Positions 1 through 4,348 of a stretch of DNA of 6,093 nucleotides are shown here, piece by piece (position 1 is the stretch's first letter; each line of letters begins with the position of its first letter). The stretch lies in NCBI GenBank assembly GCA_017518785.1, contig JAFWUA010000068.1, positions 1-6,093 on the forward strand, read 5' to 3'. Position numbers and translations under genes: made by a program. The DNA comes from Neisseriaceae bacterium. GTDB lineage: Bacteria > Pseudomonadota > Gammaproteobacteria > Burkholderiales > Neisseriaceae. The notes beneath the pieces were generated by a model. The model made no database searches and was not told where the DNA came from. It saw only the letters and a list, made by a program, of their open reading frames with translations.

Positions 1-29
1 AACGAAGTAATGTTTAAAAAAAAGATACG

Positions 30-153
30 GTCATTGCGAGCCTAAACGAAGTTTAGGCGTGGCAATCTCCCTACTACGAAGAACGAAACGCCATCAACAG
101 ATAGCATAAACAACAAGGAGATTGCCACGCTCGCTTGGCTCGCTCGCAATGAC
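30..153. repeat. GTCATTGCGAG foldback repeat
   Basis: GTCATTGCGAG at 30-40 is the exact reverse complement of CTCGCAATGAC at 143-153. Inside it, GCGTGGCAATCTCC at 57-70 is the exact reverse complement of 117-130. The 124-bp unit can therefore fold back on itself. Short repeats of this GTCATTGCGAGC...GCAATCTCC type occur in many unrelated bacterial genomes. The mechanism that spreads them is not evident here, and no transposase is encoded nearby. Confidence 0.7.
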
Positions 154-161
154 GCTTTTGA

Positions 162-180
162 TTTTCAGGCTGCCTGAAAA
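162..180. repeat. DNA uptake sequence, Simonsiella-type dialect (copy 1)
   Basis: AGGCTGCCTGAA lies at 167-178. It sits inside a perfect 9-bp inverted repeat around a single central base, TTTTCAGGC-T-GCCTGAAAA. From memory, this 12-mer is the Simonsiella variant of the neisserial DUS, the short motif recognised by the minor pilin ComP during natural transformation. A degraded form in the second repeat module (around 1629-1645) lacks several matching bases. Confidence 0.7.
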
Positions 181-210
181 GTTTTTTGCAATGGGTTTCT
201 TCGTAGTTTA

Positions 211-251
211 GGAGATTGCCACGCCGTGCATTCGCACGGCTCGCAATGACG
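211..251. repeat. Half-unit of the GTCATTGCGAG repeat with internal hairpin
   Basis: GGAGATTGCC begins this unit and GCTCGCAATGACG ends it, matching the right half of the 30-153 foldback. Between them GCCGTGC and GCACGGC form a 7-bp stem around a 4-base loop. The equivalent unit in the other repeat module is at 1699-1740. Confidence 0.65.
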
Positions 252-268
252 CATTTATTTTTCAGGCT

Positions 269-410
269 AAAACCTTTGCAAAACTCGTCATTCTGAACTT
301 TTCGTAGAAAAGTGAAGAATCTTATTCTTTGTTTTATAAAGATTTTTCCCTTTCACTTCGTTCAAGGTCAAAATGACGAATAGTACAAAGTAGGGTTTTG
401 CAAAGGTTTC
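269..410. mobile_element. MITE-like element A, 142 bp
   Basis: The ends carry a perfect 15-bp terminal inverted repeat, AAACCTTTGCAAAAC at 270-284 and its reverse complement at 395-409. Subterminal CGTCATTCTGA and TCAAAATGACG are also inverted, so the whole element can fold. It is flanked by a 5-bp direct repeat, AGGCT, at 264-268 and 411-415, consistent with a target-site duplication. It is too short to encode a transposase. The ends resemble those I recall for neisserial IS5-family elements such as IS1106 (GAGACCTTTGCAAAA), so an IS of that family could mobilise it in trans; that link is inference. The matching position in the other repeat module has no insertion. Confidence 0.75.
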
Positions 411-422
411 AGGCTGCCTGAA
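411..422 (+). repeat. DNA uptake sequence, Simonsiella-type dialect (copy 2)
   Basis: AGGCTGCCTGAA directly abuts the right end of MITE A. Its first five bases, AGGCT, are duplicated on the left side of the element. The element therefore appears to have landed inside this uptake sequence, leaving one full copy on the right and a truncated TTTTTCAGGCT on the left. Confidence 0.7.
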
Positions 423-443
423 AAGCCTTTGATATAAAAAGAC

Positions 444-473
444 AAAACCGACAAGACTAACTTGTCGGTTTTT
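444..473. terminator. Bidirectional-looking hairpin terminator
   Basis: AAAACCGACAAG (444-455) pairs over 12 bp with CTTGTCGGTTTT (461-472) around the loop ACTAA. A run of T follows on the plus strand, and an interrupted T-rich stretch follows on the minus strand. The same hairpin occurs at 1780-1809. No gene is visible directly upstream on either strand, so it may end an unannotated RNA from the repeat module or be a relic carried by the duplication. Confidence 0.7.
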
Positions 474-504
474 ATGTTGGGTTATCAATTTGTGGTGTGT
501 TTGC

Positions 505-535
505 GGTTAGTGGATACCAACTTTACCACGCGAGC
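505..535 (-). other. Conserved 31-nt block resembling the 5' part of a tRNA-Leu
   Basis: Read on the minus strand, this block has GCTCGCGTGGTAAAGTTGGT, like the acceptor and D-arm of bacterial leucine tRNAs. It is conserved at 1848-1878 with three differences, while much of the surrounding module has diverged more. No anticodon arm or T-arm (GGTTCGA-type) follows, so it is not a functional tRNA. The hairpin terminator at 444-473 lies just downstream on this strand, so a small transcribed RNA is possible. Its role is unknown. Confidence 0.35.
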
Positions 536-583
536 TACATTTCTTGCGAAATGCCGCAAACGGCTCTTATTACAGTTCACCCA

Positions 584-617
584 TATATACCACTCTAACC
601 ACACAAAGTGGTATATA
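584..617. repeat. 11-bp inverted repeat with adjacent G-rich hairpin
   Basis: TATATACCACT (584-594) and AGTGGTATATA (607-617) are exact reverse complements around a 12-base loop. An imperfect CTACCC...GGGTGG hairpin follows at about 618-645. Only the right arm of the first hairpin is kept in the second repeat module (around 1973-1983), so the structure is not conserved between copies. Confidence 0.5.
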
Positions 618-722
618 GGCTACCCAGATTTGGGGGGTGGCTATAACCATAAAAAATGAAATAAATAATTTTATACAAGTTGCCTGTAATACAAAAAAAC
701 GCTAATCAGTTCTACAATACCA

Positions 723-1031
723 TCATACCATTGCAGGATTGTGCATATAAGGTTGAATGCGATTTAATTGTGACGTGATCGCAATGCGAGTTTGTTCTGC
801 GTCATAATGACTTTGCAGATTAAGCCAACTTTGTTCATCGGTACCGAAAAAAGCAGCCAAACGTAAAGCAGTATCAACGGTGATACCACGCTTACCCAAA
901 ACGATTTCGTTAATGCGTCTTGCAGGAACTCCAATAGCTTTTGCCAAAGCGTATTGGCTTAATCCCAAAGGTTTTAACCATTCTTCTAACAAAATTTCGC
1001 CAGGGTGAATTAAAGGAACTTCTCTTAGCAT
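723..1031 (-). CDS. higA: Antitoxin HigA, XRE-family DNA-binding protein
   Basis: This 102-residue protein is the antitoxin of the HigBA module. It binds HigB to block its activity and, with HigB, represses the operon by binding a palindrome at the promoter. The N-terminus has the HPGEIL motif typical of HigA/VapI-type antitoxins (residues 9-14). A lambda-repressor-type helix-turn-helix covers about residues 24-50 (LSQYALAKAIGVPARRINEIVLGKRG). The helix after it ends in SWLNLQSHYD, also a family signature. Length fits the usual 90-110 residues. The ATG at 1031 has an AGGAG ribosome site at 1042-1046 that overlaps the higB stop, so translation is probably coupled to the toxin gene 13 bp upstream. 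No strong terminator follows; a T7 run at about 695-701 on the minus strand is not preceded by a good stem. The frame is intact. Confidence 0.93.
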   Translation of the reverse strand: MLREVPLIHPGEILLEEWLKPLGLSQYALAKAIGVPARRINEIVLGKRGITVDTALRLAAFFGTDEQSWLNLQSHYDAEQTRIAITSQLNRIQPYMHNPAMV

Positions 1032-1041
1032 TTTTTATCAT

Positions 1042-1046
1042 CTCCT
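1042..1046 (-). promoter_or_regulatory. higA ribosome binding site overlapping the higB stop codon
   Basis: Minus-strand AGGAG ends 10 bases before the higA ATG and shares bases with the TAG stop of higB (1045-1047). Ribosomes finishing higB are therefore delivered to the higA start. By contrast, higB itself has no visible Shine-Dalgarno sequence, which should favour antitoxin over toxin synthesis. Confidence 0.75.
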
Positions 1047-1323
1047 AATGATAATCCACGATTTCCACAGATGAAGCATATCCGTCTCGCCACACAAAAC
1101 ATATTCTCCATTGATCGTTAATGCGAATGCTGTATTGACCTTGACGGTCGCCAGATAGTAACTCTAAACGATTATTCGGTGGAATACGCAAATAAGTCAA
1201 ATTAGTCGCTGCGTGTAATTGCTGTAATTTACGCAATGCTACTCGTTCAACATTAACAAATCTAGCCACACGCTTACCAAGAAAGAGTTGCTCTGTGTCT
1301 TTACAATTAAAATCGGTAATCAT
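1045..1323 (-). CDS. higB: Toxin HigB, RelE/ParE-superfamily mRNA interferase
   Basis: This 92-residue protein is a HigB-type toxin (plasmid-killer family). Members cleave mRNA on the ribosome and stop growth when not held by HigA. Features seen: the LSGDRQGQYSIRINDQWRICFVW core (residues 56-78), which matches the GDR-(E/Q)G-YSI...WRI signature, and a C-terminus ending DYH. From memory, Proteus HigB is also 92 residues with WR at 72-73 and YH at 91-92; those residues coincide here, so the active site looks complete. The gene is first in the operon, the usual toxin-first order for HigBA. The ATG at 1323 is chosen because the promoter ends just before it and the Proteus protein has the same length. 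No ribosome site precedes it, and the predicted transcription start falls at or a few bases before the ATG. RelE-type toxins are the main alternative, but HigA as partner makes HigB the better name. Confidence 0.93.
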   Translation of the reverse strand: MITDFNCKDTEQLFLGKRVARFVNVERVALRKLQQLHAATNLTYLRIPPNNRLELLSGDRQGQYSIRINDQWRICFVWRDGYASSVEIVDYH

Positions 1324-1329
1324 AAGTTG

Positions 1330-1358
1330 ATATTAACGAATTTCGTTAATACTGTCAA
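1330..1358 (-). promoter_or_regulatory. higBA promoter with perfect palindromic operator
   Basis: On the minus strand a consensus -35 TTGACA (1353-1358) is separated by exactly 17 bp from the -10 TAATAT (1330-1335), a near-ideal sigma-70 promoter. ATTAACGAA and TTCGTTAAT (1332-1340 and 1342-1350) form a perfect 9-bp palindrome around one base, filling the spacer and overlapping the -10. A HigA dimer bound there would exclude RNA polymerase, the usual conditional autorepression of toxin-antitoxin operons. The start site expected about 7 bases past the -10 falls at about 1323, the first base of the higB ATG. Confidence 0.85.
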
Positions 1359-1414
1359 ATATATGATAAATCTATTGCAGGAAACTTGAAAAAAGTTGCT
1401 GTCATTGTGAGCCA

Positions 1415-1549
1415 GAAACCTATGCAAAACTCATCATTCTGAGCCTGAACAAAGTAAAGGGGAAGAATCTAATGGTTTGTTAAATAAAAAAGATTCGCAA
1501 CGAGGTTTAGAATGACGAATGAGAAAAAAGTGGCTTTTGCAAAGGTTTC
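1415..1549. mobile_element. MITE-like element B, 135 bp
   Basis: The left end GAAACCTATGCAAAAC (1415-1430) and right end CTTTTGCAAAGGTTTC (1534-1549) are inverted with two mismatches. Inverted subterminal TCATTCTGA/AGAATGACGA motifs are shared with elements A and C. The flanks AGCCA (1410-1414) and AGCCT (1550-1554) agree in four of five bases, fitting a decayed 5-bp target duplication. It interrupts the GTCATTGTGAGCC repeat, whose counterpart at 30-45 in the left module is uninterrupted. It lies about 55 bp upstream of the higBA -35 box. Confidence 0.7.
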
Positions 1550-1698
1550 AGCCTTGCAAATGCGGCGTACGCAATCTTCTTGCTATAACAAATGCACCAA
1601 ACGACTACCTCCGTAATTGCTTTTAATCTTTCAGGTTGCCTAAAAAGCTTTTTTTACATTACCGTTTTTAGGATAGGCTGCTATAAAATTATTTTTAA

Positions 1699-1740
1699 GG
1701 GGATTGCCACGCTGTGCTTTATGCACGGCTCGCAATAACG
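1699..1740. repeat. Half-unit of the GTCATTGCGAG repeat, module 2
   Basis: GGGGATTGCCACGC to GGCTCGCAATAACG matches 211-251 in the left module. The internal stem (GTGC...GCAC) is weaker than in copy 1, and the final CAATAACG departs from CAATGACG, so this is the more decayed copy. Confidence 0.55.
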
Positions 1741-1779
1741 AAATTTGCCACCTGAAAACAACCTTTGACATAAAAAGAC

Positions 1780-1809
1780 AAAACCGACAAGGCTTAACTT
1801 GTCGGTTTT
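1780..1809. terminator. Hairpin terminator, module 2
   Basis: AAAACCGACAAG (1780-1791) pairs perfectly over 12 bp with CTTGTCGGTTTT (1798-1809) around a 6-base loop and is followed by more T on the plus strand. The stem is identical to that at 444-473 although the loop differs. The conserved pairing with a changed loop suggests the structure has been kept by selection or that the duplication is recent. Confidence 0.7.
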
Positions 1810-2044
1810 TTGTCGCTGGGTTCGCTTTCGCTTATCAATTTGTTTATGGTTAGTGGATACCAGTCTTACCACGCGAGCTCCATTCTTGAAAAAAATTCCT
1901 AAACCAAACTTTTTAAAAGAAGCCATAAACGCTCTTATTACAGCACTCAAAGACCCACTCAAAATTTAAGCAGTGGTATATAGGCTACCTAATTTTGAGG
2001 GGTGGCTATAACCTTCATGCTATCAAATGAAATTGAAATTGTAT

Positions 2045-2078
2045 TATAGCCCACCCCGATTTGGGGGGCAACTATATA
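2045..2078. repeat. Extra copy of the C-rich/G-rich hairpin motif
   Basis: TATAGCCCACCCCGATTTGG followed by GGGGCAACTATA echoes the motifs at 614-645 and about 1978-2010. CCCC and GGGG pair around GATTT, and the TATAG/CTATA ends are also inverted. With the flanking ATCAAAT-rich DNA it forms an imperfect tandem unit of roughly 60 bp that copy 1 of the module has only once. Confidence 0.45.
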
Positions 2079-2113
2079 CCCTTAAAATCAAATAAAAATT
2101 TTATAATAACTTG

Positions 2114-2529
2114 ATTTATATAATTATTTTATAAAGACATTTTGTGCATTGCATAAAAAGAATTTATGAAAATTATTAATTGAAATTCAATATAAGTATT
2201 AATTTTATTAATTGTAAGAAATTCTTGCAAGACTCATTGCTAAAACGAAGATTTAAACCTGCCATAGAAACCTACTCTATGTGGTAGTTTGTTTTGTTAT
2301 CAGCCATATCAAAAACAATAAATTATAAAATTTACCGTTATGGCAATATTATAGGATTGTTATTGTTGTGCGTTTGCATTTTTTGTTTCCGATTGGTTTT
2401 ATCATATAGTTTCATAATAGCAAAAATAGTGTTGATTATTCATCACAATATTAACCATAATAAATAAAGCTTATAATATAAAATCGTCTGCCGGAAAGGC
2501 TTGGTTTTACAATGTATTTATAAATGCTT
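2114..2529. other. AT-rich intergenic region downstream of cas2, no array
   Basis: In a II-C locus the CRISPR array usually follows cas2, which would be here. I see no direct repeats of 30-40 bp with regular spacing and no half-unit of the neisserial II-C repeat. The only structure is a weak hairpin at 2262-2284 (CCATAG with CTATG-T-GG), followed by a T-rich tail on the plus strand; it could be a weak terminator. One CTGCCGGAAA motif lies at 2488-2497. No open frame of note is present on either strand. Confidence 0.6.
2488..2497 (+). repeat. CTGCCGGAAA motif (candidate uptake sequence), intergenic
   Basis: This is one of seven exact copies of the 10-mer between 2488 and 5873. Others are at 2878-2887 (minus), 3286-3295 (plus), 4261-4270 (plus), 4274-4283 (minus), 4956-4965 (minus) and 5864-5873 (plus). 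Four are preceded by ACA or CACA, two by GT and one by GA. This copy, in GTCTGCCGGAAA context, lies in AT-rich DNA just downstream of cas2, where a GC-rich 10-mer stands out. Confidence 0.55.
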
Positions 2530-2853
2530 TTAAAATAATAAAAATTGTTCTGCATTAACCTTTTGTTCTTGTGGTTTTTGGGTACCGATAAGTAATTTCA
2601 TACTTGCATATTGTTTTTCGGTAACTTCTAAACAGCGTACATTACCTTTTTCAGGTAGCATTTGAATTAAACGTTTTTCGTGTTTGGATAGGGCATCTCG
2701 CCCACGCACAATACGAGAATAAACAGATAGTTGTAACATCTGATAACCATCTTTTAACAGGGCGTTGCGAAAACGATTGGCAATTTTACGTTCTTCGGCA
2801 GTTTTTACCGGCAGGTCAAAAAATACAATTAAACGCATAAATCTATCACTCAT
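2530..2853 (-). CDS. cas2: CRISPR-associated protein Cas2, type II
   Basis: Cas2 is the dimeric, non-catalytic scaffold of the Cas1-Cas2 complex that captures protospacers and integrates them into a CRISPR array. This 107-residue protein has the ferredoxin-like start [13 protein letters not shown] (residues 6-18) with the conserved aspartate D13. It continues with the [13 protein letters not shown] strand (37-49) and the basic segment [13 protein letters not shown], all typical of type II Cas2. Length is normal for the subtype. Its ATG overlaps the last 8 bases of cas1 (2846-2853), so the two are translationally coupled. No terminator with a clear stem follows the stop at 2530. No array lies downstream in this window. 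The frame is intact, which suggests either recent loss of the partners or continued use. Confidence 0.93.
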   Translation of the reverse strand: MSDRFMRLIVFFDLPVKTAEERKIANRFRNALLKDGYQMLQLSVYSRIVRGRDALSKHEKRLIQMLPEKGNVRCLEVTEKQYASMKLLIGTQKPQEQKVNAEQFLLF

Positions 2854-3757
2854 ATTGACACTCGTTGGCGTAGGTTATTTCCGGCAGTGTGAATAAATAT
2901 GGATTGTTTTGAGATATGGCACTGTTTAATGATTTAACCATTTGTTCTATTGCGGATAAAACACTGTGAGTTTTATTTTTGTAAATCATTTCGTGATTGA
3001 GTAATTTGACCAATTGTGCTTTATCTGGCGTTTCAAATCTGTCATTAATTTCATTGGCAATTAGTTGGGTATAAACTTCTAAATCTACTGTTTGGCGAAA
3101 AACTTCCATTAAATCATCAGCCAAGTTAAATGTGTTTAGTTCGCTTTTATGCCATATTCCTAATACAGGCAAAAATCCGTATGCCACTAATGAGCGAGCT
3201 AATGCAGAACGCATAATTGCATAACCATAGTTAAGACGAATATTTATCGGATTTTCTTTTCCTCTTGAAAATCCTTTACCAAACACTGCCGGAAAATAAA
3301 TAGAAGCAGCACGAGCTTCGGCATTATCTGCATCATTGGCTTTAACTGTATTGGCAATTTGGATAAGATGTTGGGACAATTCTTTTTTTCCACTTAATTT
3401 CAATACGAATGCTTGATGAATAATTTTTTGCCGAATTATTTTTTGCCAAAAAAATGCTTTTGTTTCATCAGATAAATTGATTTGTAAAGAAAGCATTTTT
3501 AAGAAGCGGCTATGTTGAGAAAATGGTAAAAATTGCCCACAAGGTAAAAATTGTTCATCACATACTAGCACGGTAACACCATAATGTGCCAAAGCAGTTA
3601 AAAGCGGTGCAGTGATAACAACTTCACGACTATCAATGATGATTATGGCAATGTCTTCCAATGGAATGCTAATTTCATCTTCTTGCCATATCAGAAGTTG
3701 ATTGGCACGTAATGATAGTTTGGCAGGTTTAGAGATAAATATATTTCGCCACGACAT
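2846..3757 (-). CDS. cas1: CRISPR-associated endonuclease/integrase Cas1, type II
   Basis: Cas1 is the metal-dependent integrase that inserts new spacers, working as a heterohexamer with Cas2. The 303-residue protein has an N-terminal beta domain (about 1-85; [16 protein letters not shown], then [19 protein letters not shown] and [12 protein letters not shown]) matching the type II (Neisseria meningitidis-type) Cas1 pattern. A C-terminal helical catalytic domain follows. The three metal ligands are visible: E147 in NAEARAA, H203 in [22 protein letters not shown], and E218 in the same block. Their spacing fits type II Cas1, so it is probably active. Start choice: the ATG at 3757 has an AAGGA site at 3766-3770 with 8-base spacing. 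In standard II-C loci cas9 precedes cas1; here the upstream 590 bp hold only MITE-like repeats, then the ftsK 3' end. Two CTGCCGGAAA-type motifs lie inside the gene (3286-3295 and 2878-2887). Confidence 0.95.
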   Translation of the reverse strand: MSWRNIFISKPAKLSLRANQLLIWQEDEISIPLEDIAIIIIDSREVVITAPLLTALAHYGVTVLVCDEQFLPCGQFLPFSQHSRFLKMLSLQINLSDETKAFFWQKIIRQKIIHQAFVLKLSGKKELSQHLIQIANTVKANDADNAEARAASIYFPAVFGKGFSRGKENPINIRLNYGYAIMRSALARSLVAYGFLPVLGIWHKSELNTFNLADDLMEVFRQTVDLEVYTQLIANEINDRFETPDKAQLVKLLNHEMIYKNKTHSVLSAIEQMVKSLNSAISQNNPYLFTLPEITYANECQYE

Positions 3758-3765
3758 GTTGCATA

Positions 3766-3824
3766 TCCTTGATAGTATTTTTATTTATTATATAAATTAT
3801 AGAAACAGAATGAAATCTTTGCAA
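3766..3824 (-). promoter_or_regulatory. Predicted cas1-cas2 promoter and ribosome site
   Basis: On the minus strand a perfect -10 TATAAT (3796-3801) lies 17 bp after TTGCAA (3819-3824), which matches four of six -35 consensus bases. An AAGGA ribosome site is at 3766-3770. The -35 lies within the terminal inverted repeat of a MITE-like element (3812-4077), while the -10 is just outside it. The insertion may therefore have created or remodelled this promoter. This is a prediction from spacing and consensus only. Confidence 0.6.
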
Positions 3825-4077
3825 AATTAGTTAGTTGTAAATTTACGTATAAAAACGAAAAAGATAATTTGAAATCTTTGCAAAACTCGTCATTTTTCAT
3901 TTTTATACAAAAAATGAAAAATATAATTATTTGTTAAATAAAAAGATTCGCAACGAAGTTCAGAATGACGAATGAGGAAAAAGTGGGTTCTGCAAAGGTT
4001 TCAATTTGTGATTTTAATATGTAAATTCTTCTTTGTTATTTACGAGTGATAGCGGTGAAATGTTTTGCAAAGTTTTT
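3812..4077. mobile_element. Older MITE-like element C', split by element C
   Basis: GAAATCTTTGCAAAA at 3812-3826 and GTTTTGCAAAGTTT at 4062-4075 are inverted, like the ends of the other elements. They enclose element C. Removing C and one copy of its 5-bp duplication leaves about 129 bp, the size of this family (132-142 bp). Flanks AGAAT (3807-3811) and AAAAT (4078-4082) agree at four of five bases. The interior is strongly decayed but keeps AAAACGAAAAA, shared with element D. Confidence 0.55.
3871..4002. mobile_element. MITE-like element C, 132 bp, nested
   Basis: The ends GAAATCTTTGCAAAAC (3871-3886) and GTTCTGCAAAGGTTTC (3987-4002) are inverted with two mismatches. Subterminal CGTCATT and AATGACGA are also inverted. 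A perfect 5-bp direct repeat AATTT flanks it (3866-3870 and 4003-4007). Its right half (AAAGATTCGCAACGA, GAATGACGAATGAG) is almost identical to element B, so B and C belong to one subfamily. Confidence 0.75.
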
Positions 4078-4083
4078 AAAATA

Positions 4084-4216
4084 GAAATCACTACAAAACT
4101 ATTCATTCCTAATTTTCCATAGGAAAACGAAAAATCTCAACAGATTGTTTTATAAAAAACTCTTCACTTATGCTCAAAATGACAAAAGGATTGGAATTTG
4201 GTTTTGCAAAGGTATA
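4084..4216. mobile_element. MITE-like element D, 133 bp, degenerate
   Basis: The right end GTTTTGCAAAGGTATA (4201-4216) and left end GAAATCACTACAAAAC (4084-4099) are imperfectly inverted. The interior ATTCATTCCTAATTTTCC and CTCTTCACTTATGCTCAA resemble element A. No flanking direct repeat survives. Only about six bases separate it from C', so the ftsK-cas1 gap has been hit repeatedly. Confidence 0.5.
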
Positions 4217-4256
4217 GTACTTTTAATAATGTTTTTTATAGCTGATTTTATAAAAT

Positions 4257-4287
4257 AACACTGCCGGAAAGAGTTTCCGGCAGTGTT
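4257..4287 (-). terminator. ftsK terminator built from an inverted CTGCCGGAAA pair
   Basis: AACACTGCCGGAAA (4257-4270) and TTTCCGGCAGTGTT (4274-4287) are exact 14-bp reverse complements around the loop GAG. They begin about 60 bases past the ftsK stop. On the minus strand ATTTTAT follows, a weak U-tract. In Neisseria, paired inverted uptake sequences commonly serve as transcription terminators, and this hairpin has the same design with a different 10-mer. Confidence 0.75.
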
Positions 4288-4348
4288 TAGATTTTGTAAT
4301 AGCTTGTAACTTGTAAAGTTTTTTTACCTTATGTAATTTAATTAAGAT

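Larger units (their letters stand above)
30..680. repeat. Long repeat module, copy 1 (left of higBA)
   Basis: This gene-free stretch aligns by eye, block by block and in the same order, with 1401-2113. The shared blocks are a GTCATTGCGAG start, a DUS or DUS relic, a GGAGATTGCCACGC hairpin repeat, an ACCGACAAG/CTTGTCGGT terminator, a tRNA-like block containing GGTTAGTGGATACC, a GTGGTATATAGGCTACC block and an AT-rich tail ending near AACTTG or CAAGTTG. Copy 1 differs by carrying MITE A (269-410) and by lacking MITE B. With its partner it forms direct repeats around the higBA operon. No credible coding region is present; short open frames inside it are not shared between copies. The outer borders are approximate because the copies have diverged. 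Confidence 0.7.
1401..2113. repeat. Long repeat module, copy 2 (right of higBA)
   Basis: This is a diverged direct copy of 30-680. Its order is GTCATTGTGAG start, MITE B inserted right after it, degenerate uptake sequence around 1629-1645, GGATTGCCACGC hairpin unit (1699-1740), terminator (1780-1809), tRNA-like block (1848-1878), GTGGTATATAGGCTACC block (around 1973-1990) and AT-rich tail. At 1741-1770 it shows the position where MITE A sits in copy 1 without any insertion. It also carries an extra tandem unit near its end (about 2040-2110). No credible gene lies inside; a 93-codon open frame at 1681-1962 on the minus strand has no ribosome site, no family resemblance and is not kept in copy 1. 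Confidence 0.7.

Noticed and set aside
288..488. 66-codon open frame on the minus strand
   Set aside because: It runs through MITE A and the terminator hairpin, has no ribosome site and no family resemblance.
505..535. Functional tRNA-Leu gene
   Set aside because: Only the acceptor/D-arm side resembles a tRNA; there is no anticodon arm, variable arm or T-arm.
462..659. 65-codon open frame on the plus strand
   Set aside because: It starts inside a terminator stem, crosses hairpin repeats and is not preserved in the second repeat module.
1681..1962. 93-codon open frame on the minus strand (contains ARVVRLVSTN)
   Set aside because: The peptide is what a tRNA-Leu-like sequence gives when translated; the frame is broken in the other module and has no ribosome site.
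2114..2529. CRISPR array or tracrRNA next to cas2
   Set aside because: There are no regularly spaced direct repeats and no match to the neisserial II-C repeat as I remember it.
3766..3824. Cas1 start further upstream
   Set aside because: The AAGGA site at good spacing and the family-typical MSWRNIFIS start both support the ATG at 3757.
3758..4348. Remnant of cas9
   Set aside because: No open frame or recognisable HNH, RuvC or bridge-helix peptide is present; the space is accounted for by MITE-like elements and AT-rich filler.
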